Shown in pieces: positions 54,011 through 62,289 of a stretch of DNA of 64,000 bases (the first letter of the stretch is position 1; each line of letters begins with the position of its first letter). The DNA is from Halomonas ramblicola (GTDB lineage Bacteria; Pseudomonadota; Gammaproteobacteria; Pseudomonadales; Halomonadaceae), in NCBI RefSeq assembly GCF_030409215.1, contig NZ_JAUFPL010000018.1, forward strand, positions 157,219 to 221,218, written 5' to 3'. The position numbers were made by a program, and so were the translations under genes. The notes under the pieces were generated by a model that saw nothing but the letters and a program-made list of their open reading frames with translations, was not told the origin of the DNA and did not search any database.

Positions 54011-55279
54011 ATGCCCCTCCAGTCGCTGATCGATGACGCCCTGGCGGCGACCCCGCCGGGGCGTCGCGTCTGGGTGGCCCTCTCCGGCGGGCTCGACTCC
54101 ACGCTGCTGCTGACGCTCGCCGTCGATGCCTGCCGGCGCCATTCCCGTCCGCTCCACGCGCTGCATGTCCACCACGGCCTGCAGGCCGCCGCCGACGATT
54201 TCGAGACCCGCTGCCGCGAGCTCTGTGCTCGCCTGGGGGTGCCGCTGGTCGTCGAGCGGGTGAGCGTCGACCTCGCGGCAGGGCGGGGGCTGGAGGGTGC
54301 CGCGCGGGAGGCGCGTTACGCCGCCTTCGCCCGCCGGGTGGCGCCTGGCGAGTCCCTGTGGCTGGCCCAGCATCGCGACGATCAGGCCGAGACCTTCCTG
54401 CTGGCCGCCCTGCGCGGCAGCGGGGTGCGCGGCCTGGCCGGCATGCCGTCGGCGCGGGCCTGGCGAAAGCGGCGGCTGAGGCGGCCGCTGCTCGGCGTCT
54501 CGCGTGCCGAGATCGAGGCCGAGGCGACGCGCCTGGGGCTCGCCTGGGTGGACGATCCCAGCAACGCTGACCGCGCCCAGGACCGCAACTTCCTGCGCCA
54601 TGACATCCTGCCGCGGCTCGCCGGGCACTGGCCCGGGGCCGGTGAGGCCCTGGCGCGCAGTGCCGCCCTGGCCGCCGAGGCCGACGGCCTGCTGGCGGAC
54701 CTGGCCGGGCTGGACCTGGAACGACTCGGTGGCGACCCCTCCCGCCTGCCCGTCGGCGGCATGATCGCGCTGTCGCCTGCGCGCCAGCGGCTGCTGGTGC
54801 GCCACTGCTGCGAGCGCCTGGGCCTGCCGCTGCCCCCGTCGCGCCGCCTGGCGACCCTGCAGGGCCAACTGGCGGCGCGTGCGGATGCCGGGGTGCGGGT
54901 CGCCTGGCCCGGTGCCGAGGCGCGGGTGTGGCGCGGCCATCTCCACCTGCTGGCGCCGCCGGCCGAGTTGCCGGCGGGCTGGCGGGTCGAGTGGGACGGC
55001 CGCTCGCCGCTGGTCACGCCCCTGGGGGAGTGCCGGGTATGGCTGGCGTCCCCCGAGGGCCCCGTGGCGTTGCGGGTGAGCGGCCGCCGGGGCGGCGAGC
55101 GCCTGCGCCTGGCCGGGCGTGGCCGGCGAGACCTCAAGCGGCTGCTGCAGGAGCTGGGGGTGCCGCCCTGGGTGCGCGGGCGGTTGTTGGTGGTACGGCG
55201 TGGCGACGAGGCCGTGGCGGTGCTCGACCCCTGCAAAGGGGGGTGGCTGGTCGTGGCCGAGGGCTGGTCAGGCGCGTGA
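54011..55279 (+). CDS. tilS: tRNA(Ile)-lysidine synthase
   Basis: 422 residues. TilS adds lysine to C34 of the minor tRNA-Ile so it reads AUA. The PP-loop ATPase motif is ALSGGLDSTLLL (about 24-35), with LHVHHGLQ, the substrate motif HRDDQAETFLLAALRGSG, and the substrate-binding domain. The C-terminal TilS domain has RGGERLRLAGRGRRDLKRLLQE. The ATG at 54011 is preferred over a TTG at 54005. Its last 12 bp overlap the end of ppx on the other strand. Confidence 0.94.
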   Translation: MPLQSLIDDALAATPPGRRVWVALSGGLDSTLLLTLAVDACRRHSRPLHALHVHHGLQAAADDFETRCRELCARLGVPLVVERVSVDLAAGRGLEGAAREARYAAFARRVAPGESLWLAQHRDDQAETFLLAALRGSGVRGLAGMPSARAWRKRRLRRPLLGVSRAEIEAEATRLGLAWVDDPSNADRAQDRNFLRHDILPRLAGHWPGAGEALARSAALAAEADGLLADLAGLDLERLGGDPSRLPVGGMIALSPARQRLLVRHCCERLGLPLPPSRRLATLQGQLAARADAGVRVAWPGAEARVWRGHLHLLAPPAELPAGWRVEWDGRSPLVTPLGECRVWLASPEGPVALRVSGRRGGERLRLAGRGRRDLKRLLQELGVPPWVRGRLLVVRRGDEAVAVLDPCKGGWLVVAEGWSGA

Positions 55280-56809
55280 CACCACCAGGGAGTAGCCGGC
55301 GGCCCGCTGGTAGGCGGCCTCCTGCTCCAGGTCGTTGAGCAGCAGCGCCGGGTCGTCGTCGCCGGGCAGGGCGAGGACCAGGGTCTCCCCGTCGGCGGTG
55401 AGCCGCGGCACCGCCGGCGGCTGCTCGGGGCGTGAGTGGTTGAGGATGACCGCCAGGCGCAGCAGCCGCACCAGGCGGGCGTGGGAAGTGCGATCCGGTG
55501 CGGGCAGGGCCTGCCACTCCTTGAACGGGAACTTGCGGCGATGACCGCGCACCAGGAAGGCCAGCAGGCGCTGCTCGGGGCGCGAGAAGCCCGGCAGGTC
55601 GGAGTGCTCGACCAGGTAGGCGCCGTGGCGATGGAACTGGCTGTGGGAGATGGCCAGGCCGATCTCGTGGAGCCGCGCGCCCCAGCCCAGGAAGCGCGCC
55701 TGGTCATCGTTCAGGCCCCAGGCGTCGCGCACCTGCTCGAACAGTGCCAGGGCCGTGGCGGCGACGCTCTGTGCCTGTCGCTCGTCCACCTGGTAGCTGC
55801 GCGCCAGGCCGTCGAGGGTCTTGAGACGCGAGTCCTCGGGGCTGTTGCGCCCCACCAGGTCGTAGAGCACCCCCTCGCGCAGGGCGCCGTCGGAGTAGCG
55901 CATCCGCTCGATGTCGAAGGCCTCGAAGAGGGCGCCGAGGATCGCCATGCCGGCGGGAAAGACCCGGGCGCGGTCGGCCTTGAGCCCTTCCATGGCGACC
56001 CTGTCCAGCCGCTTGCACTTGATCAGCCGCCGGCGCAGGTTGGCCAGCCCCTGACGGGTGATCACCCCCTCCGGGGCCTCGCCGTGGGCCGCCAGTACCG
56101 CGGCCGCCGCCTTGATGGTGCCGCTGGAGCCCACCGGGTCGGCCCAGCCCAGCCGTTGGTAGGGACGCCGGATATTGGCCAGCTCGGAGAGGGCGGCCAG
56201 CTCGGCCTGGCGCATGCGCTGGTCGGTGATCTCGCCGCCCTCGAAGAAGCGCCGGGTGAAGGTCACGCAGCCCATGCGCAGACTCTCCAGGGCCAGGGGC
56301 TCGAAGCGCTCGCCGATGATGAACTCGGTGGAGCCGCCGCCGATGTCGACGATCAGCCGGCGCCCCTCCTCGGCCAGGGCATGGGCGGCCCCCAGGTAGA
56401 CCAGGCGCGCCTCCTCGCGACCGGCGATGATCTCGATGCGGTGGCCGAGCTGGGCCTCGGCCTGCTCGATGAAGGCCTGGCTGTTGGCGGCCTCGCGCAG
56501 GGCGTTGGTGCCCACCACGCGCAGGTGGTCGGGGGTGACGCCCTCGAGGAAGGGGGCGAAACGCGCCAGGCAGTCCAGGGCGCGGGCCATGGTGGCCTCG
56601 TCGAGCATGCCGTCGTCGTCGAGCCCGGCGGCCAGCTGCACCTTCTCGCCCAGGCGGGCCACCACCTGCAGGCGATCGTCCTGGTAGTTGGCCACCAGCA
56701 GGTGGAAGCTGTTGGAACCCAGGTCGATGGCGGCGAGCCGCCGCGGGTTGGAAGGGGAGAGGGCTGCGCTGCTGTCGGCGCCGCCGGCCGGGTCCTGTGG
56801 CGAGGTCAT
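55268..56809 (-). CDS. ppx: Exopolyphosphatase (Ppx/GppA family)
   Basis: 513 residues, identical in length to E. coli Ppx. It releases phosphate from polyphosphate chains and related members hydrolyse pppGpp. The N-terminal actin-like ATPase fold has AAIDLGSNSFHLLV and VDIGGGSTEFIIG, with NALREAANS between. The C-terminal half is the HD-like domain (ARLHEIGLAISHSQFHRHG). The start at 56809 follows GAAGGAAC; the longer frame to 56866 is not conserved. No ppk gene is in the window. Confidence 0.93.
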   Translation of the reverse strand: MTSPQDPAGGADSSAALSPSNPRRLAAIDLGSNSFHLLVANYQDDRLQVVARLGEKVQLAAGLDDDGMLDEATMARALDCLARFAPFLEGVTPDHLRVVGTNALREAANSQAFIEQAEAQLGHRIEIIAGREEARLVYLGAAHALAEEGRRLIVDIGGGSTEFIIGERFEPLALESLRMGCVTFTRRFFEGGEITDQRMRQAELAALSELANIRRPYQRLGWADPVGSSGTIKAAAAVLAAHGEAPEGVITRQGLANLRRRLIKCKRLDRVAMEGLKADRARVFPAGMAILGALFEAFDIERMRYSDGALREGVLYDLVGRNSPEDSRLKTLDGLARSYQVDERQAQSVAATALALFEQVRDAWGLNDDQARFLGWGARLHEIGLAISHSQFHRHGAYLVEHSDLPGFSRPEQRLLAFLVRGHRRKFPFKEWQALPAPDRTSHARLVRLLRLAVILNHSRPEQPPAVPRLTADGETLVLALPGDDDPALLLNDLEQEAAYQRAAGYSLVVSRA

Positions 56810-56885
56810 GGCAGTTCCTTCGGCGTGTCTGGAAAAAAGGGTGCGGCCATCCCGGGGCCGTGTCAATCGTCCGCGTCGGCGGGGC

Positions 56886-56914
56886 TTGCGTTCGTCGCCG
56901 GCCTTGACTAGTAT
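56886..56914 (+). promoter_or_regulatory. Candidate promoter for rho
   Basis: TTGCGT at 56886-56891 and TAGTAT at 56909-56914 are 17 bp apart in the ppx-rho gap. It would give a leader of over 300 nt. Confidence 0.5.
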
Positions 56915-57243
56915 CGAGGCGTTCGCCTGTTTCGAATGCTTCCCGACCGTACCGGCGATCCCGTCTCGGTCAATTCCAAGTCGTCAGACAGCCCACTGCA
57001 TCAGCCCGAGCGCCCGGCCGCTGGCCAGGACCGCTGAGCAGGCGAAACGAACCTGCTTCCTCGCTTCCGATATCGGCCCGGCTCCCCCTTGCGGTCGCCC
57101 GTCCATGGCCATACGACGCAGCACGACGAGAGGTAGCCTGTCCGGGCTCTGAACGCATCCACAGGGCGTCTTCGTCTCGCCTCCTGTCTCTTTCCCACGG
57201 CGCACCGCCGCCCGGCTTACACGAGCAACGTCTGAACACACCG
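56915..57243 (+). promoter_or_regulatory. Long rho 5' leader with pyrimidine-rich tract
   Basis: About 330 bp with no credible gene; the trxA gene often found just upstream of rho is not here. The last 90 bp are C/T-rich and G-poor on the coding strand (57164-57197 contains repeated TCTCG, CCTCC and TCTCTTTCCC), the composition expected of a Rho-binding (rut) site. Rho is known to attenuate its own leader in E. coli, so autoregulation is plausible (inference). Confidence 0.45.
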
Positions 57244-58503
57244 ATGAACCTTACCGAACTCAAGCAAAGGCCCGTGCCGGAACTGCTGGAGATCGCCCGC
57301 GAGATGGGCATCGACAACCTGGCACGTTCCCGCAAGCAGGACATCATCTTCGCCATCCTCAAGAAGCACGCCAAGAGTGGCGAGCCGATCTTTGGCGACG
57401 GCGTGCTGGAGATCCTGCAGGACGGATTCGGCTTCCTGCGCAGTGCCGACAGCTCCTACCTGGCCGGGCCGGACGACATCTACGTCTCGCCGTCGCAGAT
57501 CCGCCGCTTCAACCTGCGCAAGGGCGACTCCATCTCCGGCAAGATCCGACCGCCCAAGGAGGGCGAGCGCTACTTCGCGCTGCTCAAGGTCAGCGAGATC
57601 AACTTCGACAAGCCGGAGAACGCCAAGCACAAGATCCTCTTCGAGAACCTCACGCCGCTGTTCCCCCAGGAGCGGCTGCGCATGGAGATCGGCAACGGCT
57701 CCACCGAGGACCTCACCGCCAGGATCATCGATCTCACCGCCCCCATCGGCAAGGGCCAGCGCGGCCTGCTGGTCTCGCCGCCCAAGGCGGGCAAGACGCT
57801 GATGCTGCAGAACATCGCGACGTCCATCACCCGCAACAATCCCGAGTGCCACCTGATCGTGCTGCTGATCGACGAGCGGCCGGAAGAGGTGACCGAGATG
57901 TCGCGCACCGTGCGCGGTGAGGTGGTGGCCTCCACCTTCGACGAGCCGCCGGCCCGCCACGTCCAGGTGGCCGAGATGGTCATCGAGAAGGCCAAGCGCC
58001 TGGTGGAGCACAAGAAGGACGTGGTGATCCTGCTCGACTCCATCACCCGCCTGGCGCGCGCCTACAACACCGTGGTGCCGAGCTCCGGCAAGGTGCTGAC
58101 CGGCGGCGTCGACGCCCATGCCCTGGAGAAGCCCAAGCGCTTCTTCGGTGCGGCGCGTAACATCGAGGAGGGCGGCAGCCTGACCATCATCGCCACGGCG
58201 CTGGTGGACACCGGCTCCAAGATGGACGAGGTGATCTTCGAGGAGTTCAAGGGCACCGGTAACATGGAGGCCCACCTGGACCGCAAGCTGGCCGAGCGCC
58301 GCGTCTATCCGGCCATGAACATCCGCCGCAGCGGTACCCGCCGCGAGGACCTGATCGCCTCCGAGGACGAGATGCAGCGTATGTGGATCCTGCGCAAGCT
58401 GCTCAATCCCATGGAGGATACCGCGGCCACCGAGTTCCTCATCGATCGCCTGAAGGATACCAAGACCAACATCGAGTTCTTCGAGGCCATGAAGCGCCGG
58501 TAG
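57244..58503 (+). CDS. rho: Transcription termination factor Rho
   Basis: 419 residues, E. coli length. Rho is a hexameric RNA-dependent ATPase that ends transcription of untranslated RNA. The N-terminal helical Rho_N ([20 protein letters not shown]) is followed by a cold-shock-like RNA-binding domain with DGFGFLR, then a RecA-like core. The core has Walker A PPKAGKT, Walker [16 protein letters not shown], and the R-loop [12 protein letters not shown]. Clean intrinsic terminator downstream. Confidence 0.98.
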   Translation: MNLTELKQRPVPELLEIAREMGIDNLARSRKQDIIFAILKKHAKSGEPIFGDGVLEILQDGFGFLRSADSSYLAGPDDIYVSPSQIRRFNLRKGDSISGKIRPPKEGERYFALLKVSEINFDKPENAKHKILFENLTPLFPQERLRMEIGNGSTEDLTARIIDLTAPIGKGQRGLLVSPPKAGKTLMLQNIATSITRNNPECHLIVLLIDERPEEVTEMSRTVRGEVVASTFDEPPARHVQVAEMVIEKAKRLVEHKKDVVILLDSITRLARAYNTVVPSSGKVLTGGVDAHALEKPKRFFGAARNIEEGGSLTIIATALVDTGSKMDEVIFEEFKGTGNMEAHLDRKLAERRVYPAMNIRRSGTRREDLIASEDEMQRMWILRKLLNPMEDTAATEFLIDRLKDTKTNIEFFEAMKRR

Positions 58504-58523
58504 ATCCGACGCCGCAGCACCGC

Positions 58524-58558
58524 AAAGGGGCAGATGTTATTCTGCCCCTTTCGTCGTT
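58524..58558 (+). terminator. Intrinsic terminator after rho
   Basis: AAAGGGGCAGA (58524-58534) pairs with TCTGCCCCTTT (58541-58551) over a 6-nt loop, followed by CGTCGTTC. Confidence 0.85.
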
Positions 58559-58579
58559 CGGGAAACGGGAACTTCATCC

Positions 58580-60076
58580 ATGAAGTACAAGGATCTGCGC
58601 GACTTCATCGCCGCCCTGGAGGCCCGGGACGAGCTGGTCCGTGTCACCGCCGAGGTGGATCCCCACCTCGAGGTCACCGAGATCTGCGATCGCACCCTAC
58701 GCGCCGGCGGCCCGGCGCTGCTGTTCGAGAACGTCAAGGGCCACGCCATGCCGCTGCTCGGCAACCTCTTCGGCACGCCGAAGCGGGTGGCCCTGGGAAT
58801 GGGCCAGGACTCGGTGTCCGCCCTGCGCGAGGTGGGCGAGCTGCTTGCCTTCCTCAAGGAACCCGAGCCGCCCAAGGGCTTTCGCGACGCCTGGGACAAG
58901 CTGCCGATCTTCAAGCAGGTGATGAGCATGGGCCCCAAGCGGGTGCGTTCGGCGCCGGTGCAGGAGAAGGTGTATGAGGGCGACGAGGTGGATCTCGACC
59001 GCCTGCCGATCCAGCACTGCTGGCCCGGCGACGCCGCGCCCCTGGTCACCTGGCCGCTGGTGATCACCCGGGGGCCCCACAAGAGCCGCCAGAACCTGGG
59101 CATCTACCGCCAGCAGAAGCTTTCGAAGAACCGCCTGATCATGCGCTGGCTCTCCCACCGCGGCGGTGCCCTGGACTTCCAGGAGTTCCAGGAGGCCCAG
59201 CCGGGCGAGCCCTTCCCGGTGGCGGTGGCGCTGGGCGCCGACCCGGCCACCATCCTCGGCGCCGTGACCCCGGTACCCGACAGCCTCTCCGAGTATGCCT
59301 TCGCCGGGCTCTTGAGGGGCTCGCGCACCGAGCTGGTCAAGTGCGGCCATGTCGATCTCGAAGTGCCGGCGTCTGCCGAGATCATCCTGGAAGGCTTTAT
59401 CCATCCGGACGACACGGCGCCGGAGGGCCCCTACGGCGACCATACCGGCTACTACAACGAGGTGGAGTCCTTCCCGGTATTCACCGTGACCCGCATGACC
59501 ATGCGCGAGAACGCCATCTACCACTCCACCTACACCGGCCGGCCCCCCGACGAGCCGGCGATCCTGGGGCTGGCGCTCAACGAGGTGTTCGTGCCCATCC
59601 TGCGCCGCCAGTTCCCCGAGATCGTCGACTTCTACCTGCCCCCCGAGGGCTGCTCCTACCGCATGGCGGTGGTGACCATGAAGAAGCAGTACCCGGGCCA
59701 CGCCAAGCGGGTGATGATGGGCGTGTGGAGCTTCCTGCGCCAGTTCATGTACACCAAGTTCGTGGTGGTGCTCGACGACGACGTCGACGCCCGCGACTGG
59801 AAGGACGTGATCTGGGCCATCACCACTCGCATGGACCCGGCCCGCGATACCGTTTTGGTGGAGAATACCCCCATCGACTACCTGGACTTCGCCTCGCCGG
59901 TCTCGGGCCTGGGTTCCAAGATGGGCCTGGACGCCACCGGCAAGTGGCCCGGCGAGACCGTCCGCGAATGGGGCACGCCCATCGTCATGGACGAGGCCGT
60001 CAAGGCCCGCGTCAGCGAGCGCTGGGACGAACTGGGGATCGTGCTCCCCCCTGACAACCACAAGAGGCATTCATGA
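58580..60076 (+). CDS. ubiD: 3-octaprenyl-4-hydroxybenzoate decarboxylase UbiD
   Basis: 498 residues. UbiD is a prenylated-FMN decarboxylase of ubiquinone synthesis, depending on UbiX for its cofactor. [22 protein letters not shown] is the usual N-terminus. The core has NLGIYRQQ with the cofactor-binding Arg, [23 protein letters not shown] with the catalytic Glu, and [14 protein letters not shown]. The ATG is 21 bp after the rho terminator and sits next to a flavin reductase gene (ATGA overlap), as in several relatives. Confidence 0.96.
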   Translation: MKYKDLRDFIAALEARDELVRVTAEVDPHLEVTEICDRTLRAGGPALLFENVKGHAMPLLGNLFGTPKRVALGMGQDSVSALREVGELLAFLKEPEPPKGFRDAWDKLPIFKQVMSMGPKRVRSAPVQEKVYEGDEVDLDRLPIQHCWPGDAAPLVTWPLVITRGPHKSRQNLGIYRQQKLSKNRLIMRWLSHRGGALDFQEFQEAQPGEPFPVAVALGADPATILGAVTPVPDSLSEYAFAGLLRGSRTELVKCGHVDLEVPASAEIILEGFIHPDDTAPEGPYGDHTGYYNEVESFPVFTVTRMTMRENAIYHSTYTGRPPDEPAILGLALNEVFVPILRRQFPEIVDFYLPPEGCSYRMAVVTMKKQYPGHAKRVMMGVWSFLRQFMYTKFVVVLDDDVDARDWKDVIWAITTRMDPARDTVLVENTPIDYLDFASPVSGLGSKMGLDATGKWPGETVREWGTPIVMDEAVKARVSERWDELGIVLPPDNHKRHS

Positions 60077-60852
60077 CGCCAAGGACCCTGACCTGCCTGG
60101 TCGACGAGGTCGAGGACCTCACACCCGACGTCTTTCGCGTCCTGCTGGAGGGGCGTCCCGAGGCCGTGGCCCATGCCCCCGGCCAGTACCTGGAGCTCAA
60201 GCTGGACGACGCGACCTGGGTTCCCTTCTCCATCGCCAACGCCCACGGCGGTGACGGGGTGATCGAACTGCACATCCAGCACTGGCCGGAGCGCGAGAAC
60301 TCCGCCCGGCTGCGCGAGTTGATCCAGGTCGCCGAGCGGCTGACCCTGCGCCTGCCCGGCGGCGACTGCGTGCTCGACCCCGACAGCACCCGTCCCCTGC
60401 TGCTGGTGGCTGCCGGCACCGGCTTCGCCCAGATGAAGGCGATCGTCGAGGCGGCGCTCCACGAGGATCCCGAGCGCGAGATCGACCTCTGGTGGGCGGC
60501 CCGGGAGCATCGCGACCTCTATCTGGAGTGGCTGGCCCGGGAGTGGGCCGAGCGATACCCGAGCTTCCGTTTCCATGTGGTCACCGAGGTGCTGCCCAAG
60601 GAATCGGTGGAGGGTCTGCGCGTTCAGGCGCATCAGGGACGCATCGACCAGGCGCTGGCCAGCGGGCTGGAGGACGTCTCGGGCCATGACGTCTATGTCT
60701 CCGGCTCGCCGGGCATGGTCTACGCCTGCGTGGACGTGCTGGCCTCGCTGGGCCTCGCGCCCTCGCGGACCTTCTCCGACGTCTTCGCCTATGCGCCCCG
60801 GGATCCGCTGATCCCCACCGCCGGCAGCCTGATCCGGGAGGGGCGCGGATGA
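60073..60852 (+). CDS. NAD(P)H-flavin reductase (Fre-like)
   Basis: 259 residues of the ferredoxin-NADP reductase fold without a 2Fe-2S domain. The flavin-binding motif is VPFSIAN (RPFSMA-like, with Val in place of Arg), and the NAD(P) loop is [18 protein letters not shown]. The C-terminal aromatic part ends with [12 protein letters not shown]. coli Fre (also called UbiB in older literature) reduces free flavins and lies near ubiD. The overlap with ubiD suggests it helps supply reduced FMN for UbiX/UbiD (inference). Its stop overlaps the folM start. Confidence 0.85.
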   Translation: MTPRTLTCLVDEVEDLTPDVFRVLLEGRPEAVAHAPGQYLELKLDDATWVPFSIANAHGGDGVIELHIQHWPERENSARLRELIQVAERLTLRLPGGDCVLDPDSTRPLLLVAAGTGFAQMKAIVEAALHEDPEREIDLWWAAREHRDLYLEWLAREWAERYPSFRFHVVTEVLPKESVEGLRVQAHQGRIDQALASGLEDVSGHDVYVSGSPGMVYACVDVLASLGLAPSRTFSDVFAYAPRDPLIPTAGSLIREGRG

Positions 60853-61562
60853 GCGCCTCGCCGATCCTGATCACCGGCGGCGCCCAGCGGCTCGGCCGCC
60901 ACTGTGCCGAGCGCCTGGTCGACGACGGCCATGCGGTGATCATCAGCTACCGGCGCGAGCGGCCGGAGCTGGAGGAGTTGCGGGCCCGCGGCATCGTCAC
61001 CCTGCCGGCCGACTTCTCGACGGAAGCCGGCATCCTCGACTTTATCGCCCGTCTCAAGGCCGAGACGCCGTCGCTGCGGGCGATCGTGCACAACGCCAGC
61101 GACTGGGCGCCGGACAGCGCCGGGCCCGAGGCGGGGGCGAATCTCGAGCGGCTGTTCCGGGTGCACATGCAGGCTCCCTACCTGATCAACCTGCAGTGCC
61201 GCGAACTGCTCGAGGCGTGCAGCGAGCCCCAGCGCGACATCGTGCACATGACCGACTACGTGGTGCGCAAGGGCTCCAGGAAGCACGCCGCCTACGCCGC
61301 CACCAAGGCGGGCCTGGAGAACCTGACGCTGTCGTTCGCGGCCATGTACGCCCCGTCGATCCAGGTCAACGCCATCGCCCCGGCGTTGATCATGCTCAAC
61401 GAGGGCGACAGCGAACGCTATATCGAGAAGGCCAAGGCCAAGTCGGCGATGCAGATGGTCCCCGGCCCCGGGGTGATCTACCAGAGCCTGCGCTACCTGC
61501 TCGACAACCGCTACGTCACCGGCGTCACCCTGCCGGTGGATGGCGGTCGGCATCTGCGCTGA
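60849..61562 (+). CDS. folM: Dihydromonapterin reductase FolM (SDR family)
   Basis: 237 residues, short-chain dehydrogenase fold. The N-terminal cofactor loop is ILITGGAQRLGRHCAERL, NAS in IVHNASDW follows, and the catalytic Tyr-x-x-x-Lys is YAATKAG. The C-terminal PVDGGRHLR is typical of FolM, which reduces dihydromonapterin and dihydrofolate. The ATG overlaps the previous stop (ATGA), giving a ubiD-fre-folM operon. Another pteridine-reductase specificity cannot be excluded. Confidence 0.85.
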   Translation: MSASPILITGGAQRLGRHCAERLVDDGHAVIISYRRERPELEELRARGIVTLPADFSTEAGILDFIARLKAETPSLRAIVHNASDWAPDSAGPEAGANLERLFRVHMQAPYLINLQCRELLEACSEPQRDIVHMTDYVVRKGSRKHAAYAATKAGLENLTLSFAAMYAPSIQVNAIAPALIMLNEGDSERYIEKAKAKSAMQMVPGPGVIYQSLRYLLDNRYVTGVTLPVDGGRHLR

Positions 61563-61677
61563 GCCTGCTCCGGCGAAGGGAACGGATCCCGGGGGATACC
61601 GGCCTGGCCGTGCCGTGCGGCGCCATCTTCGCTAGAATGGACGGCGACCCCTGACACCCAGCGAGAGGAACTGACCG

Positions 61678-61806
61678 ATGGCGGGACACGACGAGCACTA
61701 CCACGACGACAGCGGCCTGCTGTCCATCCTCATGGGCCTGATCGTGGTGGTGGGCATGAGTGCCCTACCGGGCACCATCGGCTGGGTGCGGCTGCTTGCC
61801 GGCTGA
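61678..61806 (+). CDS. 42-residue single-helix membrane peptide
   Basis: ATG at 61678 gives a 42-residue product. A polar His/Asp-rich N-terminus (residues 2-12, H-D-E-H-Y-H-D-D) precedes a hydrophobic helix at about 14-31. A short tail, PGTIGWVRLLAG, ends it. AGAGGAA lies 7-8 bp upstream, and a -10-like TAGAAT is at 61633-61638. No family is recognised. The good ribosome site and the separation of charged and hydrophobic parts favour a real gene. Confidence 0.6.
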   Translation: MAGHDEHYHDDSGLLSILMGLIVVVGMSALPGTIGWVRLLAG

Positions 61807-61809
61807 GCC

Positions 61810-61838
61810 TTGCCAGACCCGGCCCGATGGGGCAGGAT
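61810..61838 (+). promoter_or_regulatory. Candidate promoter for the aromatic leader-DAHP synthase operon
   Basis: TTGCCA at 61810-61815 and CAGGAT at 61833-61838 are separated by 17 bp. The -10 is weak. It lies just before the first leader ORF. Confidence 0.4.
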
Positions 61839-61862
61839 GAACCCAGACCTCAGGAGAGACCC

Positions 61863-61991
61863 ATGACCGATCGCCACCCCGCCAAGCCCTTCGCCCCCGT
61901 TGCCCAGCGCGGCAACGGGGCGATCTGTGGCGCGAATGGCTATTGGTTCGGCTACTGGTTTACCACCGGTGTGCCGACGGCTATGTCCTGA
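61863..61991 (+). CDS. Aromatic-rich leader peptide 1
   Basis: 42 codons with AGGAGAG just upstream. Residues 26-34 read G-Y-W-F-G-Y-W-F-T: two Tyr, two Trp and two Phe codons within eight. It is followed by a stem at 62011-62039 and by an intrinsic terminator at 62043-62085 before any protein-coding gene, the layout of a transcription-attenuation leader. Stalling during shortage of charged aromatic tRNAs would presumably favour readthrough into the DAHP synthase gene (inference). Confidence 0.7.
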   Translation: MTDRHPAKPFAPVAQRGNGAICGANGYWFGYWFTTGVPTAMS

Positions 61992-62042
61992 GCGCAAGAC
62001 GCGACATCGCCGGAGGCACACCCGCCAGGGCCGCCTCCGCAG

Positions 62043-62085
62043 AGAACCCCCGGACGGCAGCCCCGCCCGGGGGTTCTGCGTTTTC
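62043..62085 (+). terminator. Attenuator-type terminator between the two leader ORFs
   Basis: AGAACCCCCGG (62043-62053) pairs with CCGGGGGTTCT (62067-62077), 11 bp with a 13-nt loop, followed by GCGTTTTC. A second stem, CGGAGGC/GCCTCCG (62011-62017 with 62033-62039), lies just upstream. Its position after an aromatic leader peptide marks it as a probable attenuator. Confidence 0.75.
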
Positions 62086-62120
62086 GGCATCGACATCGAC
62101 CCAGAGAGAGGAGAGGCACC

Positions 62121-62288
62121 ATGACCGCATCCATCGCCTTCGCCACGGCCCCGCAGCTCGACTACGACGGCTATTACGGCTATTGGCGATTTAGCGAGCT
62201 GCGGTCGGCCGAGCCTGCCACCTCCGACCGTAGCGCCATCGGTGGCCAGACGATGACACGATGTATCACCGCTACCCGGAGTCGATGA
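62121..62288 (+). CDS. Aromatic-rich leader peptide 2, coupled to DAHP synthase
   Basis: 55 codons starting MTASIAFATAPQ. Residues 14-24 read D-Y-D-G-Y-Y-G-Y-W-R-F, holding four Tyr, one Trp and one Phe codon. GGAGAGG lies about 5 bp upstream. The TGA stop at 62286-62288 is separated from the DAHP synthase ATG by one base, so translation is likely coupled. An 11-bp stem (62198-62208 with 62224-62234, one G-U) begins six bases after the Phe codon, where a stalled ribosome would cover its 5' arm. No intrinsic terminator follows this second ORF. Confidence 0.65.
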   Translation: MTASIAFATAPQLDYDGYYGYWRFSELRSAEPATSDRSAIGGQTMTRCITATRSR

Positions 62289-62289
62289 C

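Noticed and set aside
56915..57243. A trxA gene or rho leader peptide expected upstream of rho
   Set aside because: No frame here has a thioredoxin motif (WCGPC) or a credible ribosome site with a conserved-looking product.
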